64,000 bases of DNA from Tiliqua scincoides (taxonomy: Eukaryota; Chordata; Lepidosauria; Squamata; Scincidae), in NCBI RefSeq assembly GCF_035046505.1, contig NC_089829.1:8953396-9017395 (forward strand), given 5' to 3'. The notes below the pieces were generated by a model that did not search any database, was not told the origin of the DNA, and saw only the letters and a program-made list of their open reading frames with translations. Below, piece by piece: positions 55,699 to 64,000 of the stretch. Each line of letters starts with the position of its first letter. Position 1 is the stretch's first letter. Position numbers and translations under genes: made by a program.

Positions 55699-56287
55699 GG
55701 CGGTCTCACTGACTGCCCCCCCCCCCACCCAGAGCAGAATGCAGCACACACCCTGTTGGCATGGCTGCATCAGTGCTATAATGTTGGATTGGACCATCAG
55801 GCATTCTACAGAATGCCTGGCAAAGTAATGAAGAAGCTTATTTTGTTCTGACCTTACATACTTTATCTAGGGATTATATAACCTACCTTTCTTGGCATCC
55901 AAAAGTATTCTACCCCTTTTCCTCTGTCTTTGTAAGCTGACCTGCTGGGGCTTGGCCTGTCAAATGCCACAAGGGCTGGTCCATGACATCCTGGCATGAA
56001 GTGTTTCCCCTTGTTCCTTACAGGATCTCAGTAGGAACTGGTAGTGTTTAGGCTGTATGGATGCCAAGGAGAAGCACGACCATGATCCCAGTACTTGAAG
56101 TTCCCTCTGCAGCTTGTAAAATGGTTGCTGAAATTACAGTAATTAATATAATTAATGGATAATGATTTTTTGTGACATTTTGCTGCTTTCTCAGTCTTTG
56201 GAAGGATCCTAGGAGAGGCTCTCCCAGAGAATGCCACGTAGATGAAGTTCACTATGTTCTTCTATGCTTCGTCTCTGAAATGTAATG
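55699..56287. other. No recognisable feature
   Basis: A C-run near 55716-55730; otherwise nothing named. Confidence 0.45.
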
Positions 56288-56723
56288 CAGTGGTTCCTGT
56301 AAGTCTTTGCATGGGGGTGGGAAGCAACGCGATCACCACAATCGTGCTGCTGCGGGGCAGGAAAGGGTTTTTAAAAATTTACCTGGGGGTTGCTATGGCT
56401 CTCTCTAGGGTCTGGGGAGCCTGCAACCCCCTCTGCAGCCTTCCCTGAGGCGTGGAAATATTGTAAAAAGAAAAAAAAATGACTTCCTGTTTCAAGATGA
56501 AAACTGGAAGTGGGTTTTTAAAAATCTTTTTAAATCTTCAAGCCTTGGAGAGGGCCGCAGAGGGGGTTGCTGGCTACCCAGATCCTCCGGAGAGCCGTAG
56601 CGACCCCCAGATAAGTTACAAAACCTCTTCCCTGTCACACAGCAGTGCAATCGTGGCGATCACTTCCAGTGGTGCTTTTCTGGTTCCCCAGTGGGTCATG
56701 ACCCACCAGTTTGGGAACCACTG
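56288..56723. mobile_element. hAT MITE, 436 bp
   Basis: CAGTGGTTCC and GGGAACCACTG ends; TSD ATGTAATG (56280-56287) versus ATCTAATG (56724-56731), one mismatch. The interior has GACTTCCTGTTTCAAG and inverted GC-rich stretches. Confidence 0.88.
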
Positions 56724-57443
56724 ATCTAATGTAATCTAATCTGCCCTCTCATTTGACATGGGTTCTCATGCTTTTGAACAAAATAAAAACTTGCTACTGG
56801 TTAACTAGCAGTGTTTAGTCTCTATGAGGTTGGTTGCTTCCACATGGCCATACATCAAAAGTCCTTGTGTCACCATCACCCCTCCAGCCCTTATTTCCAT
56901 CTACATAAGCATGTGATTCAGCGGTCACCCCAGGCAGCAGATTGGTGAGGGCTGCCTACCTCTGTCCTCCTACTTTCCTCCACTGCTTCTCCTTCTCATT
57001 CCACTCCTTGGTTTGGGAAAAGGAAGAGGGTGACCGAGAGGAAACATGGAGGGGAGTGCTGAATTAGAGTATTGGAGAGTGGGAAAAGCAGAGGCCACTG
57101 CATTATCGAGTAAGCAGGGGTAGTGTTTGGCATGCAATTTCAGGCATCAGGAAATCTTGAACCAGCCCTGATGGGATAACACTTTGATGGCCCAATCCTA
57201 CCCCCTCTCCTTTTCTGGCAATTGCAAATGGCCTTCTGAAAGCAAGTACAGCTGGCTGCTTCTCGAACACCAGCAGGAAGGTCAGGCGATCCTATGTTTG
57301 GCAGCTCATGGCAGCAGCTCTGTGGTGGCCCACTGACAAAGGTGGTGGGGGTGGGAGGGAGTGAAAGGGAGGCAGGGAGGAAATGGAATGGGGTGGGATG
57401 GAACAGGGAGATTACGAGCGTGGGGAGGACGATGAATTGAACG
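56724..57443. other. No gene seen
   Basis: Sequence before the surviving part of the copy C last exon; the exon's expected start (FRLAPEHLYPVP) is not here, so it is deleted or replaced by G-rich sequence at 57330-57440. Confidence 0.5.
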
Positions 57444-57696
57444 GAGTTGACCCCAATCGCATTGTTATAGGTGGGGACAGTACTGGTGGCACATATGCTG
57501 CAGCTGTTGCCCACGAACTGGTGTCCCAAGTGGATCTCCCAAGGCTTCGAGCACAGATCCTGATCGATTCATTCCTCCAGGCACTGGATTTCAATTTGCC
57601 TTCCTATCAGCTATACCATTCAAGCCCTATCGCAGGGGTGCTCAACACGTCGATCGCGATCAACTGGTCAATCGCAAGGCAAAATGAGTCGATCGC

Positions 57697-57757
57697 GGAG
57701 CCCTTAGTCTAGTCTAGACTCTAGTCTATAGACTCTATAGACTAGACTAAGGGCTCC
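57697..57757. repeat. Palindrome, GAGCCCTTAGTCTAGTCTAG arms
   Basis: GAGCCCTTAGTCTAGTCTAG is mirrored at the right as CTAGACTAAGGGCTC, with TAGACTCTA repeats between. Confidence 0.9.
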
Positions 57758-58366
57758 ATGATCAACTCATTTCGCCTCTATAGTGCCTGGGCGCTTTCTT
57801 CTATCACTCGAGCTGCTCAACACTCTTCTCCCCATGCCTGTCTCCTAGCAGAGGGACCGGAAGTGGCTCGGGGAGGGGAGGGGGGCTCGGTCCCTCCTCA
57901 GGTGGAGATTCCACTGATGGGGCCACCATTGCGGAGCCATTGAGCCTCCCTCCCAGCGGCTGGGTCAGGGGGCCCTCCCCACAGTGAGGTGACTGGGCGC
58001 AGACCCTCCCCTCTCAAGTGAGGTATGGGGGCTGTGAGGGGACAGCGAGCGGAGAGCGGGGCTGGAGGTGATGGGGACAGCAGTTGTGGTGGAGGTGCTG
58101 GGGCTCCCGGCGGTGGGGGCAGGAGGAAGGCTACGGTGCTCCATTAGGAGGGAGTTGCCAAGGGAAGGCTCAGAGCAGAACTTCGGTTGTGCCTTGGAGA
58201 ACCTGAGGAGAGTCTCCAGAAGGGCTCGGGAGCAGCCCAGGACTATCTGGAGGAGTTGCTTGGGGCCACTCAGAAGTGCCGCTGATGCAGGGTGGTGGCA
58301 GTCTCTGGCTTGGGGAAGTTCAGCAGCAATTGAGAGATGCAGGCGCCCAAGGCTGCGGTCCTCTCC

Positions 58367-58805
58367 TCACTTACCCGGGAGTAAGCCCTATTGACTAGCA
58401 TGGGACTTACTTCTGAGGAGACAGGCTTAGGATTGGGCACACAAGCTGCAATCCTCTCCACACTTACCTGGGAGTAAGCCCCATTGACTAGCATGGAGCT
58501 TGCTTCTGAGGGGACATGCAAAAGATTGGGCTCTAAAGCTCCTATCCACACTTACCGGAAAGTAGTCCCCATTGACTAGCATGGGACTTACTACTGAGTA
58601 GACACCATAGGGTTGGGCTCTGAGGTTGCAATTCTGTCCACATTTACACAGGAGTAAGCCCCACTGACTATAATGGGATTTACTGCTGAGTAACCTCATC
58701 ATAGGGTTGGGTTCTGAGGTTGCAATTCTATCCACATTTACACTGGAGTAAGCCCCACTGACTCTAATGGGACTTACTTCTGAGTAGACATGCATAAGGT
58801 CGACC
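58367..58805 (-). repeat. Palindromic unit array, ~91-bp period, 5 copies
   Basis: ACTTACC/TTTACA-type starts recur near 58367, 58460, 58548, 58639 and 58732. Each has GGAGTAAGCCCCATTGACTA and GGACTTACTTCTGAGTAG-like text. Lies inside hAT copy 2. Confidence 0.93.
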
Positions 58806-59790
58806 CCAACACATCTAATTCTGTTATGGCAAATGCTATTATGTTGAAATGCCAGCAAATATACTACTATGAAGCAAAAGAATTCACTGGAGGCACTGTG
58901 TATTGCTAAGCCCTGAATCAGGAAAACTGCCAATGCCCAATTTTTTTTATCTTTATTGATTTATTTCACTATGTAAACTGCCTTATATACTACTTTTCAA
59001 CAAGAGTAGTTCATAAGCTGTCAGCAGCTACAGTCCGGACTATGCACCCTTGGCTGATTCACTTCAGTGCAAGTCATCAAAGTAAACTCAAGTAATTACA
59101 AAAAATGTTTATAGTTAATTATGTTGTGTTGTGCAATATTGGCTCATGCGGTTATGCAAGGTACACCAACATACATTGTACACATAAATGTTATGTTATG
59201 ATGGCGCAAACATTGTAAAAAAAACTCTGGTAGATCTCCGGGCCTTGCTGGGTTTCAAAGTAGCTCTCGAGCCAAAAAAGTGTGAGCACCCCTGCCCTAT
59301 CATATCAAAAAAAGTGGTTATCTGGTTGGGTTTCAGGACTAAGAAGGTTAGAGGTGTGGATGCAATGATGAAGAATGCCCATGTTCCTGAGGCCATGAGG
59401 GTGAATTACAACAAATGGATTAGTGCCAACCTCATTCCAGCCGAGTTCAAGCTCAAGTGCTCTGGGCCCCTGGTGCTTGCTCTGTTTTCAGAACAACTGT
59501 ATGAAGTGTGCAAGCCAGCACTTGAGACCAAATTTTCCCCACTTCTAGCTGATGATGAGGTTATCCGGCAACTGCCTGAGACTTTCATTATGACCTGCAA
59601 ATATACTGTTTTCAGGGATGACGGACTTTTGTACAAGAAACGCTTAGAGGACAACGGTGTGCCAGTGACATGGCATAATCTTCAAGATAGCTTCCATGGG
59701 AACTTCTACCTAGTTGATTATCCACTCATTGAATTTCAGTGCACAGGGGATGCTGTGAAACAAGTCATACATTTTTTAGAGGGTCTTTAA

Positions 59791-60000
59791 GAATTGGTCA
59801 GGGTGCATTAAGGGGGAACTGACCTTCGACAGAAGGAATGAAAAGAGAGAATTGAAGGGTTGGATTGCAATACACAGTGTGTTTAGGGATTGTTTACAAT
59901 AAGGGGGGCATGAAAATCAATGCTATGCAAAAAGCAAACACAAGTGCTGCAAATAAATGATAAGCATACTCTCAGTATCCCACTTCAAAAACATCTATGG
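59791..60000. other. Copy C downstream flank
   Basis: No feature named. Confidence 0.4.
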
Positions 60001-60520
60001 CACAATCCTAACTGCAATCTGGGCCAGCACAAGTCTCTTGTGCCAGCCCGGGAGGGTTGCAAGCATGCCATAAAGCACATTTGTACCTCTGTGGGAATAA
60101 GCTGCAGCAGTTCATGGAGGTGCACTAGCCCACAGAGGCCAGATCCAGCCTCCATAGTGGCAGCAGCAGGTGCGTTTGCAGCGACCAATCTCAGCCGGCA
60201 CAGGGGTCTGAGGGAGGCATGGGGAAAGTGGGAAAGAGGCAGGAGGGAGGCATTCTGGGGCACGTAGAGGGCGGGAGATGGTGCTAGGACCCAGCAGTTA
60301 TGCTAGATCCTAGTCCCATTTCTGGGCAGTGTAGTGCAACTCTGGGTCGCTTGAATCTGTGCCAGCTCGTCAGGTGGCGCAGATCCGAGTAGACCCATTG
60401 GAGTTGTTTCTGCTTTAACTGGGGTAAGGGGAAAAGTTTCCCCATGTCTCAAGCTGAGCCACAGTCAGCCCCAACCTTGTTCTGGATACAGCGCAGGCCT
60501 CCTGGTCTGCCAGCACACGT
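60001..60520 (+). repeat. Interspersed repeat shared with 7245-7460
   Basis: Starts GCACAATCCTAACTGCAATC; later GGTGGCGCAGATCCGAGTAG and CCACAGTCAGCCCCAACC. Family unknown. Confidence 0.6.
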
Positions 60521-60598
60521 TAGGTTTGCTGTTCCTGTGTGTTGCAACTCATTGAACTATCCAAAGGTGGCTTGATGTCTACAGCAGAAAAGGAAATA

Positions 60599-60919
60599 CA
60601 GGCACATGTCACTTAACAACAGTTCACTTAACAACAGACCACATATACGACAGTGGTCAAAGCTCAACAAAGAGGCTCTTAAAGATGCAGGCAGGTCTCC
60701 CATAGCCTGCAGCAGAGTGTGTCTTTATACAACAGACACTTAATGTAATGAAGAGGCAATCTGTCTCCAGTAGCCAGTGCAGCCAGCTAGACACACTGGC
60801 AAGGAGTGTCTGTTTATACAACAAAAGCGCTAGATTGTGCCAAATGTTCACTTAATGACTCAATTGCATAACAATGGGGATAGGAGAACATATCCCCATC
60901 ATTAAGTGACGCACACCTG
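60599..60919. mobile_element. TA-flanked MITE (pogo/mariner-type), 321 bp
   Basis: CAGGCACATGTCACTTAA at left and its imperfect complement at right (TTAAGTGACGCACACCTG), with TA at 60597-60598 and 60920-60921. Confidence 0.85.
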
Positions 60920-61019
60920 TATTGACCGATGCATGAATGCAGCTCCACACCATCGGACCATGAATAATCTGTGCTCCAAGAACAGTATAAATAACCAAAG
61001 CAAACGGTATAAATAACCA

Positions 61020-61300
61020 AAGGGCCCAATCCTATCCAACTTTCCAGCACCGATACAGTCGTGACAATGGGGTCTGCACTGCATTGTAGGGTGGGGACCA
61101 TATTGTGGCTGCTGCAAAGCTGGAAAGTTGGACAGGGAAAGTTTGGCCCTGTGTGTTACTTCATTCATTGGTTACTATTATCGGCTTGATTATGGGATTT
61201 TTAGAAACTCCCTTCTTCTACCTCATGCCCCAATCCTATCGCCCACCTTTCAATGCAATGCAGAGGCTCCAACAGATGGCTTGGGAGATATAAGTTTTTT
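61020..61300 (+). repeat. CCAATCCTAT-ended repeat with hairpin
   Basis: CCAACTTTCCAGC (61037) and GCTGGAAAGTTGG (61120) are a perfect 13-bp inverted pair; CCCAATCCTATC recurs at 61024 and 61230. Confidence 0.5.
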
Positions 61301-61559
61301 TGTTTTTTTTTTAAAGATTTTTAATAAGCAAGCTGTCCATATTTTTTTTTACTTACCTCCTATAAGGTGTCTGGGCACCAATGGGTTTCCTAAGACCTAA
61401 ATAGCTTGCACGAGTCTGAGGAGCTGCAGGGATGGCATGACTTATCAAAGGCCAGGCAAAGGGGAATGCAAGGCTACCAGAATGGTCCCATGAAATGATG
61501 AATATGGAGCTCAACAAACACATCAACAACCCTTCCTCCATAAAAGCAGCAGCTTGAGC
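61301..61559. other. No feature
   Basis: T-rich at 61300-61320 and 61342-61352; nothing named. Confidence 0.4.
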
Positions 61560-61673
61560 AGTTGATAAAGTGAAACTTTAAAAAAAAAACAAAAAACATA
61601 AAGCTAGATGGGTCCCGACAGACTATCATTCGAAAAGTGAGTCCCAGTGCTAAAAAGTTTGGGGACCACTGCT
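61560..61673 (+). mobile_element. hAT right-end fragment
   Basis: Ends AAAGTTTGGGGACCACTG with preceding GTGAGTCCCAGTGC; left end not found. Confidence 0.55.
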
Positions 61674-61998
61674 CTAACTTCAGCTCAGTTTATTTTTTCT
61701 GGGGAGAAGTTTCATCAGCCTTCTTAACAATTACCTTTTTGCTTCTTTCATTGATTATCGAACACATTTTTAAAAAAGAAATATTTGATAGCATTAAATT
61801 AATTGTTTAAGTCATTAAGTAATTAAATTAATTGTTCTCAATAAACTCATTGTTTGTAACTGAGCGGGCGCTTCCTAATCTCCTTTTATTCTTATGGTGG
61901 AAGTTTGTGGGAGTACCAAAGCCTACAAGATCCCTGGACATGCCAGGTGATGATTTTAATCTTGCAAGTCTTACATAGTCTGGAACTGGCACACCTAA
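61674..61998. other. AT-rich, no feature
   Basis: Nothing named. Confidence 0.45.
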
Positions 61999-62140
61999 TG
62001 GAACAGCCAATGCTCCCAGGTACTCAGTCCCTAAGTGGCTCATCAGGTTCATACCAAGGGTGGCTCATGGGGTTCATACCCTTAGTATGAACCCCATGGG
62101 CCACTTAGGGACTGAGTACCTGGGAGCATTGGCTGTTCCA
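61999..62140. repeat. Long palindrome, ~45-bp arms
   Basis: GGAACAGCCAATGCTCCCAG ... GTGGCTCAT (61999-62043) is mirrored at 62096-62140 with one or two mismatches. Inner bases hold a second palindrome, GGGGTTCATACCC/GTATGAACCCC. Confidence 0.95.
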
Positions 62141-62354
62141 CCTTTGGGAACAATGGTTGATATACATATCTAAAACAAATAAACAAAAGTTACTCATTAA
62201 AAAAAAAAATCTGACTTCACTCAAAGTCAACTGACCAGAGGCTGAATAAATAGCTTGTGTTGATTAACTTTAATAAGATATTAGTTTAATTATTAAATAG
62301 CTTGTGTTAGGATTGGTTCCTCCCTTCTTGGCTGGCAAGTTTAGATAAAGATCT

Positions 62355-62580
62355 TTGAGTCATTGCATCATAGAGTTGGAAGGGACCCAGAAGGTCATCT
62401 AGTTCAACCCCTGCCCATAGCAGGAAATCCTCCTAGAGCGCCTCCAGCAGGTGCCTGTTGAATTTCTGCTTATCTTCCATGAGGGAGAACCCAACACCTC
62501 CCTTGGCAGTCTGTTCCACTGCTGAACAGCCTTTACCGTCAGAATTTCTTTGTCTTGAAGTTGGTACTCATGTGATCTAA
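62355..62580 (-). mobile_element. CR1 3' end, ATAGAGTTGGAAGGGACC type
   Basis: CATCATAGAGTTGGAAGGGA, CCCAGAAGGTCATCTAG and CCCCTGCCCATAGCAGGA form the amniote CR1 3' end in minus orientation. A different subfamily from the CATAAGAA-tailed CR1s. Confidence 0.9.
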
Positions 62581-62588
62581 TTCGAGTT

Positions 62589-62933
62589 CAGAGGTGTCAA
62601 ACTCTTTTCATATAGTGGACTGAATAGCATTTATGATGCCTGCTGATGGCCAGAAGTGACGCAATTAAGCAGGAAGTGATGTCATTAAGCATGTCATGAG
62701 CAGAAATTTGCACTTTTTCTCACTTAGCAACTCATTAGCTACATTAGAAAATATGTACATCTGTTCATATTTCCAAGATATGGGAAAGCCCAATGATCAC
62801 ACAGGCCACCCTTTCAGCAGTGACGGCTCAGCAACTGAGAGCAGCCGATGGTGGTGATGGGAGAGCCCAAGGGCTGGATAAAGAACTTCTGGGGGCTGCA
62901 TCCAGCCCCCGGGCCTTGTGTTTGGCACTCCTG
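62589..62933. mobile_element. hAT MITE, 345 bp
   Basis: CAGAGGTGTCAAACTC and complement of GTTTGGCACTCCTG; TSD TTCGAGTT (62581-62588) versus TTCAAGTT (62934-62941). Internally CCAGAAGTGACGCAATTAAG and a near repeat. Confidence 0.92.
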
Positions 62934-62941
62934 TTCAAGTT

Positions 62942-63352
62942 CATCTAGATCTAGTCCATTTGATCTAATGTCCCACTGCCATTAGGTGATAAGACTTTGA
63001 TTGCGTCCACTCCCAGGATGCATATAGCAGTTGGATTGGTCATGAAGTGGCAGCAGTCACAGCAGTTGCCCAAGTGCCCATCAATGTGCTGTTAATAAGG
63101 TTTATGGCAATTAGCGTTATAAGAATTAATAGGTAGAACTACAAGATGGGTGACTCTTGTGGCCAGTGGACATGAAACTACCTTCATAAAACAACTTACT
63201 GGGTAAGACAATGTACAAGAGGATATGGGCTTCATTTTGTGAATAGTGAGGCCATTGGAAGAGGCAACACTTGACTCATGAGGGCCAGATGAAAGTCCAG
63301 TCTCATGGCACCACTGCCTGGATTTGAAGAGATCTTGAATTGATTCTATAGT
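62942..63352. other. No recognisable feature
   Basis: Nothing named. Confidence 0.45.
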
Positions 63353-63463
63353 GCATCGGTAAAGCAGCTACCACATTTTCCAGACTCACAAAGAGAGTCT
63401 GGTCCAACAAGAAGCTGATGGAACATACCAAGATCCAGGTCTGCAGAGCTTGCGTCCTGAGTC
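63353..63463 (+). mobile_element. RTE-like LINE internal fragment, 111 bp
   Basis: GCATCGGTAAAGCAGCTACC to GCTTGCGTCCTGAGT matches LINE 15690-15800. It lacks the LINE 3' tail. Confidence 0.92.
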
Positions 63464-63609
63464 AAACCATATCCCGCAGACTAGGGTAGGTGATTTCCCC
63501 GCTTTTTGATTTTCATAGCAGACCTCTCTCTCTGTCTGTCTTTCTCCCTCCCTTGCCCAAAAGATTCAGCCACCTTTCCAACTAATTCCTGCTGATCCAA
63601 ATACAGCTA

Positions 63610-64000
63610 CAGTGGTGCCTCGCATAACGAAATTAATCCATTCCGCGAGTCCTTTCATTATGCGAGTTTTTCATTTTGCGAAGCTCGTTTTCCCATAGGA
63701 ATGCATTGAAATTTAATTAATGCTTTCCTATGGGCAAGAAAAGTCAGAACAAAGTCAAATTTGGTTTACAAAGTGTTTATTAAGTGCTCTTTAAAGGCAT
63801 ACATACTGTAAAGAGGATTTCAAAAATGGGGGGGATACTGAGTGGGGAGCTTGAAGGCTGTAATCCTGTGCACACTTTCCTGGGAGTAAGCACAATGGGA
63901 CTTACTTCTGAGGAGACATGCACAGGATTGTGCTCTAAGCTGGGGAGGACAGAGCAGCTGCACTCAATTGGTTGCTTTTGCCGTGATCATGGGGGGAAAC
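63610..64000 (+). mobile_element. Tigger/pogo-like element end, runs off window
   Basis: After TA (63608-63609): CAGTGGTGCCTCGCATAACG, ATTAATCCATTCCGCGAG and CCCATAGGAATGCATTGAAA, the typical Tigger-type terminus with repeated TTATGCGA/TTTTGCGAA words. No transposase seen before the window ends. Confidence 0.8.
63848..63945 (-). repeat. Palindromic unit, single copy
   Basis: GGCTGTAATCCTGTGCACAC, TTTCCTGGGAGTAAGC, GGGACTTACTTCTGAGGAG and CACAGGATTGTGCTC. Lies inside the Tigger-like element. Confidence 0.9.

Larger units (their letters stand above)
57633..59294 (+). mobile_element. hAT element, CAGGGGTGCTCAA family, copy 2
   Basis: TIRs CAGGGGTGCTCAACACGTCG and complement of GTGAGCACCCCTG. 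TSD CCCTATCG (57625-57632) versus CCCTATCA (59295-59302). The right subterminal 270 bases match copy 1 at 28474-29413, including the tail of the transposase C-terminus. The interior is unrelated to copy 1: a palindrome, a GC-rich block (57840-58366), a palindromic array and an AT-rich repeat. Confidence 0.93.
57444..59790 (+). pseudogene. AADACL4-like: AADACL copy C, last exon, split by hAT
   Basis: The first part (57444-57632) reads GVDPNRIVIGGDSTGGTYAA and LVSQVDLPRLRAQILIDSF to YHSSPI. After the hAT (57633-59294) the same frame goes on at 59297 with IISKKVVIWLGFRTKKV, GVDAMMKNAHVPEAMR and LPETFIMTCKYTVFRDDG. It ends with SFHGNFYLVDYPLIEF, VKQVIHFLEGL and a stop at 59788-59790. The nucleophile Ser (GDSTG), catalytic Asp region and His (SFHG) are all kept. 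The 5' part of the exon with LAPEHLYPVP and its acceptor are missing. The hAT excision-equivalent reading is continuous, so the insertion hit an exon that was still open. Orientation and order fit exons 1-2 at 46.8-48.9 kb. Confidence 0.88.

Noticed and set aside
60599-60919. Structured non-coding RNA
   Set aside because: The paired ends are MITE terminal repeats flanked by TA.

Overview
This is vertebrate nuclear DNA, most likely from a squamate reptile. The evidence is the mix of elements: CR1 LINEs ending in CATAAGAA repeats, Rex1/Babar, RTE-like, Tx1-like and Vingi/I-group-like LINEs, DIRS-like fossils, many hAT-type elements with 8-bp target duplications, long CT/CA microsatellites, and spliced exons of an arylacetamide deacetylase-like (AADACL) family. 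No intact host gene is visible. The species cannot be named from sequence alone.

Host content. Three relics of AADACL (alpha/beta-hydrolase serine esterase) genes are present. Copy A (minus, about 5.9-6.4 kb) is only the end of the last exon. Copy B (minus, 41.9-42.65 kb) is a complete last exon with one in-frame stop. Copy C (plus) has exon 1 at 46784-46960, exon 2 at 48634-48851 and a last exon at 57444-59790 split by a 1.66-kb hAT element. Downstream flank is shared between copies A and B (880-1430 with 40760-41310; 5880-6400 with 41640-42060), so this is a decayed tandem gene cluster.

Layout. 0-11 kb: an inverted CR1 end, a Rex1 LINE carrying a TA-flanked MITE, minisatellites, hAT MITEs, a DIRS-like fossil, a twin-tRNA repeat and a foldback element. 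12.4-16.4 kb: a nearly full-length RTE-like LINE. 16.7-23.1 kb: LINE fragments, a CR1 inside a tandem duplication, and a solo LTR split by a 2.07-kb hAT. 23.7-34.6 kb: a Tx1-like LINE whose ORF1 is interrupted by a Vingi-like LINE, which holds a hAT, which holds an LTR fragment. 34.6-40 kb: a second Vingi-like LINE on the plus strand. 40-50 kb: AADACL copy B, LTR fossils, and exons 1-2 of copy C. 50-55 kb: a 5S rRNA-derived SINE, then a CR1 interrupted by an RTE-like LINE with an internal inversion. 55-64 kb: microsatellites, the last exon of copy C, MITEs, palindromes and a Tigger-like end.

The most interesting signals are mobile-element biology. A 5S-derived SINE shares the RTE-like LINE's 3' tail (a TTCG-loop hairpin), with an 11-bp target duplication. 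A 68-bp copy of the same tail sits inside a 17-bp target duplication. One RTE-like insertion looks like twin priming. Two loci carry a repeat with two divergent tRNA-like promoters around a palindromic spacer. A roughly 91-bp palindromic unit is scattered and locally arrayed across the window.
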